From assembly GCA_050043265.1 (NCBI GenBank), contig JBHJIR010000016.1:37227-101226 (forward strand): a DNA stretch of 64,000 nt. Direction: 5' to 3'. This document shows positions 59,506 through 64,000 of the stretch, in pieces. Origin of the DNA: Pelagibius sp050043265 (lineage in GTDB: Bacteria; Pseudomonadota; Alphaproteobacteria; Kiloniellales; Kiloniellaceae). The notes beneath the pieces were generated by a model, which saw only the letters and a list, made by a program, of their open reading frames with translations, did not search any database and was not told the DNA's origin. The first letter of the stretch is position 1. Every line of letters starts with the position of its first letter. The translations under genes and the position numbers were made by a program.

Positions 59506-60996
59506 TCAGTTAGCTGGCTCAAGAAGCAGGCGCCGGGGTGCGGGCGGCGGGGGCGGCGCCGGCGGCTGCATCCGCAGCACCTTCGGCGCGGTGGCACCGC
59601 CCTGCCCGCGCGGCTCGACGGTCAGGCCGCCCGGAACCTGCTGCACCGAGGGGTTCACCGCCGGCGTGCTGCAATGGAAGACGTAGGAATGCTGCGGCAC
59701 CGAGGCGATCACAGTGCCGTCCTGGTCGGTCACGTTCAGTCCGAATTGGCGGAACTGCATTAAAGGCAGGCTGGCATGCGCCGGCGCCGCAACATTGTTC
59801 CATCTGAGATCCGCATCGGCCCCCTGCAGCACCTTATGGCCCGGCTTGATGCTGTAGTCGTACTTCTGCGCGAAAAAAGCGGTGCCGAAGAAAACCATCT
59901 GGCCGCTGACGTTGCCGCGCCCTTCCAGCATGGCGACCAGCTTCACCGTCTCAGGACAGATGCGGCCGTGCACCATCACCTTGCCCTGCGGCACCGCCTT
60001 CAGGGTGACCGTGGGCGGCAGGTTCGTGCCCAGCGTCTGCGGCCCGCCTTCCGTACACTCCATGGTGTATTCGGCCCAAGCCGACTTGAAGTCGTGGCTG
60101 ACGCCGACAATGCGCACGACGCCGGTCTCGGCCCATTCGGTGTTGGCGATGTTGTACCAGTGGCTGAAGGTCGCGGTCTTCGACTCGCCGGTGTTGACCG
60201 TCCAGACCTGGCTCTGCTTGCCCTGCTGATTCTTGTAGCGGAAGGAAACTTCCGCATTCTTGTGGTCGGTGGTGATCCAACCGTCCAGGCGGATCTTGCA
60301 GACCCCGGTGACACCGTACTGCTCGTAGATCGACAGTCCCTTGTTCACAACCTTGGACGGCGGGACGGCCAGACCGGTCGCGGCCTGCGGGATCGCCGCG
60401 CCCGGCCACTTCTTGCAGACCAGCTCAAGCGGCTGCGCAGGTGCGGCACTAACGAAAAAAGTGCCGCTGCCGGCCCCGGTAGTGTCGGCATCCATGCCCG
60501 CTGCCACAGTAAGCGGCAGCTTCCGGTCCTGGCCGAAAATCGCCGCATTGCTCTGCCCCTGGGCGCGCAGCGTGTCGGCCAGTTCATTGCAGCGCGTGCG
60601 CACGAAGGCCCCCCAGACGGCCTCCGGCACCTGCAGCCGCTCGGTGCGGTCGACGCCGCTCGGCCGGTCGTGCCAGGGATAGGACTTTGAGGTGCCGAAG
60701 CTCTGGAACCACATCTGCTCACCGCCCTCCGACGCAAGTCCGAGGTAGACCTCCCAGGACTTCACTCTGCCCACGGCGCCAGTGCTGACCTTCACGCGCA
60801 CATCGGCAACCAGGTTGGCGAGTTGGTTGGTACGGTGGTAGCTGCTGCCGTTGCTCTCGACGACAATCTGCTTGGTGATCAGGTTGGTGACAGTCGCACT
60901 ACCGGAATCGGCGAAGGCAGCCGCGGGCAACAACGCCGCCAGGACCGCCACGGCGGGCAGGGCGCGGGAGAGAGCGGGAAAAGAATGGAGCGGCAT
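59506..60996 (-). CDS. exported cysteine-pair repeat protein, paralog 1 (function unknown)
   Basis: A 496-residue protein with signal peptide (residues 1-29, AFA-DS). After an N-terminal domain (30-195) it has a module bounded by Cys233 and Cys314 (CKIRLDGWITTDHKNAEV ... WAEYTMEC) and a second with Cys347 and Cys442 (GRICPETVKLVAMLEGRG ... YVFHC), then a proline-rich tail APPPPPAPRR. The same modules occur in the neighbour at 61441, in the same order, so the two arose by duplication. No enzyme motif was recognised; paired cysteines and beta-rich composition suggest disulfide-stabilised Ig-like domains outside the cytoplasm. ATG 60996 was chosen; an intrinsic terminator follows and a structured element lies upstream. 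Confidence 0.75.
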   Translation of the reverse strand: MPLHSFPALSRALPAVAVLAALLPAAAFADSGSATVTNLITKQIVVESNGSSYHRTNQLANLVADVRVKVSTGAVGRVKSWEVYLGLASEGGEQMWFQSFGTSKSYPWHDRPSGVDRTERLQVPEAVWGAFVRTRCNELADTLRAQGQSNAAIFGQDRKLPLTVAAGMDADTTGAGSGTFFVSAAPAQPLELVCKKWPGAAIPQAATGLAVPPSKVVNKGLSIYEQYGVTGVCKIRLDGWITTDHKNAEVSFRYKNQQGKQSQVWTVNTGESKTATFSHWYNIANTEWAETGVVRIVGVSHDFKSAWAEYTMECTEGGPQTLGTNLPPTVTLKAVPQGKVMVHGRICPETVKLVAMLEGRGNVSGQMVFFGTAFFAQKYDYSIKPGHKVLQGADADLRWNNVAAPAHASLPLMQFRQFGLNVTDQDGTVIASVPQHSYVFHCSTPAVNPSVQQVPGGLTVEPRGQGGATAPKVLRMQPPAPPPPPAPRRLLLEPAN

Positions 60997-61124
60997 AATC
61001 GTCCCCTGGGTTGGAGCCAGAAAATTCACTCAGCGATGCTGTCCCGATAAGTCGTCAGCCAAGAGCCCAAGGTTCAAAAGAATGCCGCGCCCCTTGGCAA
61101 AAAAGGGGTCCCACAGAACGCTTG

Positions 61125-61170
61125 AGGGAAAAAGACGGGCGGCGGCGGTTCGCCGCTTGCCGCCGCCCGT
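61125..61170 (-). terminator. hairpin plus T-run between copy B element and paralog 1 (attenuator-like)
   Basis: A perfect 12-base stem (ACGGGCGGCGGC 61135-61146 with GCCGCCGCCCGT 61159-61170) is followed on the minus strand by TCTTTTTC. It sits 116 bases after the copy B element and 129 bases before the ATG at 60996, so it could stop transcription begun upstream of the gene. Confidence 0.7.
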
Positions 61171-61285
61171 CCTCCCCTGCTTCCCCGGTTTCCCGGGAAA
61201 GAGAGCGCAACCGCCGGAGGGCCGAATGCCGGGGGGTGGATCTATGCTCCCCACAGCGGTCGGACCTGGAAATACAGGGAATGGC

Positions 61286-61333
61286 CGCCGGGTTGAACCC
61301 GTGGAGCCGCAGAACGTAAAAGCGAATTTGCGG
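61286..61333 (-). repeat. copy B of the structured dispersed element
   Basis: On the minus strand GCCGCA and TGCGGC form a perfect 6-base stem around a longer loop, followed by CTCCACGGGTTCAACCCGG, a second stem CGGG/CCCG with a TTCAA loop. Same order as copies A and C. It lies between the two exported paralogs. Confidence 0.6.
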
Positions 61334-61383
61334 CATCATCAAATCGCTTAGAAAATGGCGCCATCGGACCCGAAGTGCGCCGG

Positions 61384-61421
61384 AAACAAGGGGCGGCCGC
61401 CGATGGCAGCCGCCCCTGTTT
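61384..61421 (-). terminator. hairpin after paralog 2
   Basis: AGGGGCGGC and GCCGCCCCT arms with flanking AAACA/TGTTT pairing lie 20 bases past the stop of the gene at 61441. The T-run is short (TTGTTT). It is probably the terminator of that gene. Confidence 0.65.
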
Positions 61422-61440
61422 GGGTGCCCCTCCTCGGCGG

Positions 61441-63687
61441 TTAGTTCAGCACGCCGGGCACGATGACGAAGGGCGTGCCCTCCTGCTTTTGCTGGGGCTT
61501 TTGCTGGGGCTTTTGCTGCTTCAGGCCAAAAGCCGCGATGCGGAAGTCGGCCGTCTTGCAGGAGGCCCCCGCCTGGCCCTGCGGGCAGACCTCCAGGCGC
61601 CAGCTGCGCCCGCCGGTCAGCGCGTCCAGCGGGAAGCTGGCGCTGGCGCCCTTCATCGCCTTGGGCAGCTGTGCCGAGGTCACCTGCGTAGCGGAGCCGC
61701 CGGACTTGCGGAAGAACCTCAGGGTGTAGGTCGCCGCCGGCTGAGCACCCGAAAGCTGGATCACACCCTGCTTCACGGTGCCCTTAGGCGCCTGGATGAC
61801 GAGCGTCGGCCCCAGCACGAGCCGGCCCGGCGCGCTCGGCCGCGCCTGCTGAGACGGCTGAGCGGCCCCGTTCGTCAGGCCACCGCCCTGTGCGACTCCC
61901 GAGGTCTCGATCGTCTGGCAGGCGAAACTCTCCTGCTTCTCCAGCGTCTTCACCACGTAGCCGTGCTGATTGGCAAACTTCAGGGTGAAGTTCAGCGTCT
62001 GCTCGGTCTGCGTCGATGCGTTCCAGGCAAGCTCGTAGTCGGTGTCGTAGTTGTGGCTCGTCTTCGCCGGCAGATCGACCGGCAGCTGCTTCACCAGCGA
62101 GCCGTTGACGAACAGGCCCACGGACCCGGTCAGCGGCGTGTCGTCGCTCTGCACGGCGCCATGCACCCGCGCCTTGGCCGGGCAGGAATAGCCGGGGATG
62201 CGCTTTTGCCCCAGCGGCGAAACGAACAGCCCGACCGACTTCGGCAGATCGACGTCGGCCGCGTAGCCGCCCGCCGCGCCCTGGGCCACGGGAGACGTCT
62301 CGATCTTGCGGCAGGTGAAGTTCTGCGTGTTCTCGATCTCGTCGACGACATCCTGCGACAGGTTGGTGATGCGGAAGACGGACTTCACGTTCTGCTGCGC
62401 GGACTGTGTGTTCGCCCAGTCGAAGGTGTAGTCACCCTGGATCACCACCGACTCGTCGTCCTGAACATCGTACTGCGCGAGGGTGTTGAGCTTGCCGCCG
62501 GCGAACAGTGCCGCGCCGCCCTTGGACTTGCCGCGCCCCTTGAGCACGCCATAGATCTTGGCAGTGGCCGGGCAGGCATAGCCGCGGTGGACGATCTCCT
62601 CGCCGGGCGGGATGATCTCGACATCGATCGCCTTCGGCGGCAGCAGCGTCGCAACGTCCTGCGCCGACGATCCGCAGTTGACCTCGTAGTCCTTCCAGTC
62701 GGAGGCCACATTCTCACCGACGGCAACGACCCGGATCTTGCCGGTCTTGGTGCCGCCCGGCGACAGTGGGTAGTCGTAGGCATATTGCCGGGTCGCGACG
62801 CTGCCGGTGGTGACCGTCTTCACGTCGCTCTTGCGGCCGTCGTCGCTCTCGAAACGGAACTTCGCCTCGGTGTTCGGCTCCTTGGTCTTCACGGTGCCGG
62901 CGAGCTGCAGCGAGCAGGCGCCGCTCAGGCTGCCCTTCTCGATGACCAACAGGCTCAGCGACTCGAGGACCGGGTCCTTGCGCGTCGGGCCGTTGTCGGC
63001 GGTCGGCAGGCGCTGCGGATTGCTTTTCGAGGCCTTGCAGACGACGGTCATCTTTTTCAAAACATCCCAGCCTCCACCGCGGCCCGAGGCATCGTACCCG
63101 CCGCCAATGCCGTTCATGTCATACTGCAGGGCGGGATTGAGCCCGACTTCCAGCGGACGGTCCTGGGCGAAGATCGCCTGGTCCGACAGGCCACCCTGGC
63201 GCAGGTCGGCGGCCTGCTGTTCGCAGTAGTCCACCAGATGGCTGCCGTAGGCGGCGGAGGGAACGCCGACCTGGACGGTCTTGCCCAGCGATTTCGGACG
63301 GTCGCCCAGCGGGAAGCTTTGCGAATAGCCATACTGGGGAAAACTGAGCCAGTCGGACGTTTCCGCGCGGAACTTCAGCCAGACCTTGTAGCTCTTGATC
63401 CGGCCGGAGACTTGCGCATCCAGAGCGACATGCACATCGGCCGCGATGAACAGCAGGGGATTGGCCGGCTTGGTGTAGTGCTGGCCGTCGCTCTCGATCT
63501 CGATAGTCTTCGACAGCACGTTGACCAGATCGACGCTGCCCTCGTCCGCCAGGGCGGTTCCCGCCGCGAGGCAGCCGGCAAGAATCGTCGTGGCGGCAAA
63601 GCTGCGCCGCAGGGACCGGGTAACGAAAAATCGCTTGGCGGAGCGGCTTCGGCAGCGCTCACGGCTGCGGTTCTCATGGCTCGACAT
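61441..63687 (-). CDS. exported cysteine-pair repeat protein, paralog 2 (function unknown)
   Basis: A 748-residue protein. A basic leader (residues 1-30) and hydrophobic stretch end at ALA-DE (47), or at a lipobox-like ILAGC (35-39), so it is exported or a lipoprotein. Layout: N-terminal domain 48-235, module A 240-338 (Cys258, Cys338), module B1 349-459 (Cys372, Cys459), module B2 480-590 (Cys502, Cys590), an Ig-like C-terminal domain 622-720 (Cys701, Cys710), and a KPQQ repeat tail. B1 and B2 both end CxxIETSxVAQG, showing internal duplication; the neighbour at 59506 has A and one B. No known catalytic motif. ATG 63687 is preceded by AGGAAATC. Expression is probably tied to the structured element upstream. 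Confidence 0.78.
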   Translation of the reverse strand: MSSHENRSRERCRSRSAKRFFVTRSLRRSFAATTILAGCLAAGTALADEGSVDLVNVLSKTIEIESDGQHYTKPANPLLFIAADVHVALDAQVSGRIKSYKVWLKFRAETSDWLSFPQYGYSQSFPLGDRPKSLGKTVQVGVPSAAYGSHLVDYCEQQAADLRQGGLSDQAIFAQDRPLEVGLNPALQYDMNGIGGGYDASGRGGGWDVLKKMTVVCKASKSNPQRLPTADNGPTRKDPVLESLSLLVIEKGSLSGACSLQLAGTVKTKEPNTEAKFRFESDDGRKSDVKTVTTGSVATRQYAYDYPLSPGGTKTGKIRVVAVGENVASDWKDYEVNCGSSAQDVATLLPPKAIDVEIIPPGEEIVHRGYACPATAKIYGVLKGRGKSKGGAALFAGGKLNTLAQYDVQDDESVVIQGDYTFDWANTQSAQQNVKSVFRITNLSQDVVDEIENTQNFTCRKIETSPVAQGAAGGYAADVDLPKSVGLFVSPLGQKRIPGYSCPAKARVHGAVQSDDTPLTGSVGLFVNGSLVKQLPVDLPAKTSHNYDTDYELAWNASTQTEQTLNFTLKFANQHGYVVKTLEKQESFACQTIETSGVAQGGGLTNGAAQPSQQARPSAPGRLVLGPTLVIQAPKGTVKQGVIQLSGAQPAATYTLRFFRKSGGSATQVTSAQLPKAMKGASASFPLDALTGGRSWRLEVCPQGQAGASCKTADFRIAAFGLKQQKPQQKPQQKQEGTPFVIVPGVLN

Positions 63688-63706
63688 CTTCTGATTTCCT
63701 CAGTTG

Positions 63707-63751
63707 AAAATTCTGCCGGCCGGGCCCCCGGATCTTTTCGGGGCCGGCCGG
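63707..63751 (-). terminator. GC-rich hairpin with TTTT between copy C and paralog 2 start
   Basis: Thirteen base pairs with two single-base bulges pair 63716-63730 with 63739-63751; on the minus strand it is followed by CAGAATTTTC. It lies 28 bases before the ATG, the place of an attenuator or translation-blocking stem. The T-run is offset by five bases, so terminator strength is uncertain. Confidence 0.55.
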
Positions 63752-63852
63752 TCACCGCTCTGGGTCGCGGCTCTGCGGTCAGCGGTTCAATGGCCGCGCC
63801 ACGCAGACCGCCCCAAAGGCAGCGGCAATGGGCGCCAGGGAGTACAGCCAAA

Positions 63853-63900
63853 GCGGCGGGACATGAACCCGCGAAACCGCAGGATGAAAATGCGGCTTTG
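63853..63900 (-). repeat. copy C of the structured dispersed element
   Basis: On the minus strand AGCCGCA and TGCGGTT pair across a nine-base loop TTTTCATCC, and directly after it GCGGG-TTCATGT-CCCGC forms a perfect T-arm-like hairpin. This is the best-formed of three copies and lies 166 bases before the paralog 2 start. Confidence 0.7.
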
Positions 63901-64000
63901 CAGCGACATCCCGCTAAGAAACTGATTTAACGGGAGAAATTCAGGGAACCGCGGGGCCGGAGCGCCTCCGATGCGCCCGGCTACCGCGAAAGAGGACGGG

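Larger units (their letters stand above)
60997..61440. other. 444-base region between the two exported paralogs
   Basis: No gene. From high to low coordinate it holds a hairpin after the upstream paralog (61384-61421), copy B of the dispersed element (61286-61333), a strong hairpin with a T-run (61125-61170), and a smaller CCCCTT/AAGGGG stem near 61091-61108, then the promoter/ribosome site of the gene at 60996. Confidence 0.6.
63688..64000. other. 313-base upstream region of paralog 2 to window end
   Basis: No gene recognised. It holds a GC-rich terminator-like hairpin (63707-63751) close to the ATG and copy C of the dispersed element (63853-63900). The last 100 bases show no clear feature. 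Confidence 0.5.

Noticed and set aside
61375..63930. 851-codon plus frame opposite exported paralog 2
   Set aside because: The minus strand encodes a signal peptide and modules shared with the neighbour; the plus frame lacks both.

Overview
The window is about 64 kb of high-GC DNA with dense, short-spaced operons, many ATGA overlaps, and abundant ABC/TRAP transporters, LysR, GntR and IclR regulators. Together with a DUF1127 protein, PcaR-type regulation, a cobalamin riboswitch and TAT-secreted catabolic enzymes, this points to a free-living, metabolically versatile alphaproteobacterium, probably of the Rhodospirillales type. That is inference from gene style; no rRNA is present. No prophage, intact insertion sequence or CRISPR array was seen. 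One tRNA (Leu, anticodon UAA) is present.

Layout. (1) 1-10726 is an uptake and catabolism block. A minus-strand operon encodes an NMT1/THI5-type ABC transporter, a class II aldolase-like protein and a TauD-type dioxygenase. Divergent to it is an HD-domain protein with all six ligands of the PhnZ/MIOX mixed-valent di-iron oxygenases, then a GntR regulator and a SDR / aminotransferase / alpha-beta hydrolase / carbamoylase operon. Similar half-sites sit before both arms, suggesting one GntR regulon. (2) 10786-21644 starts with a decayed SDR gene. It continues with a minus-strand operon (citryl-CoA lyase-like, CaiB-type CoA transferase, YciI-like, TRAP DctPQM, FMN reductase) divergent from an intradiol ring-cleavage dioxygenase, a PcaR-like IclR regulator, a Tat-exported amidohydrolase and a MetE-like protein. 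It looks like an aromatic-acid uptake and degradation locus. (3) 21820-38840 is mostly housekeeping and cofactor genes: Rrf2/methyltransferase, mobA-fdhD, a formate-dehydrogenase-type 4Fe-4S protein, two TSUP exporters, an NlpC/P60 hydrolase, MarR/DUF2000, a cobalamin riboswitch over a HupE-type transporter, moaA, and NAD kinase.

(4) 39037-49865 holds a 907-residue glycoside-hydrolase-like cytoplasmic protein, a PotD/A/B/C-type transporter whose ATPase gene has an in-frame amber codon, a LysR regulator and a PuuA-like glutamine-synthetase-family ligase. This suggests uptake and gamma-glutamylation of an amine-bearing, possibly sugar-linked compound. (5) 49944-58884 carries argE-like, HAD, AbrB-type, ZntB-like, TerC, SDR, globin, LysR, tRNA-Leu and methyltransferase genes. 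(6) 58906-63687 carries two large paralogous exported proteins built from the same duplicated cysteine-pair modules.

The least explained signal is a short, structured, tRNA-3'-half-like element found three times, each upstream of a minus-strand gene (globin and both exported paralogs). In the two paralogs a strong hairpin lies between the element and the start codon, as in an attenuator. Starts were chosen by Shine-Dalgarno quality and overlaps; functions come from motif recognition only.
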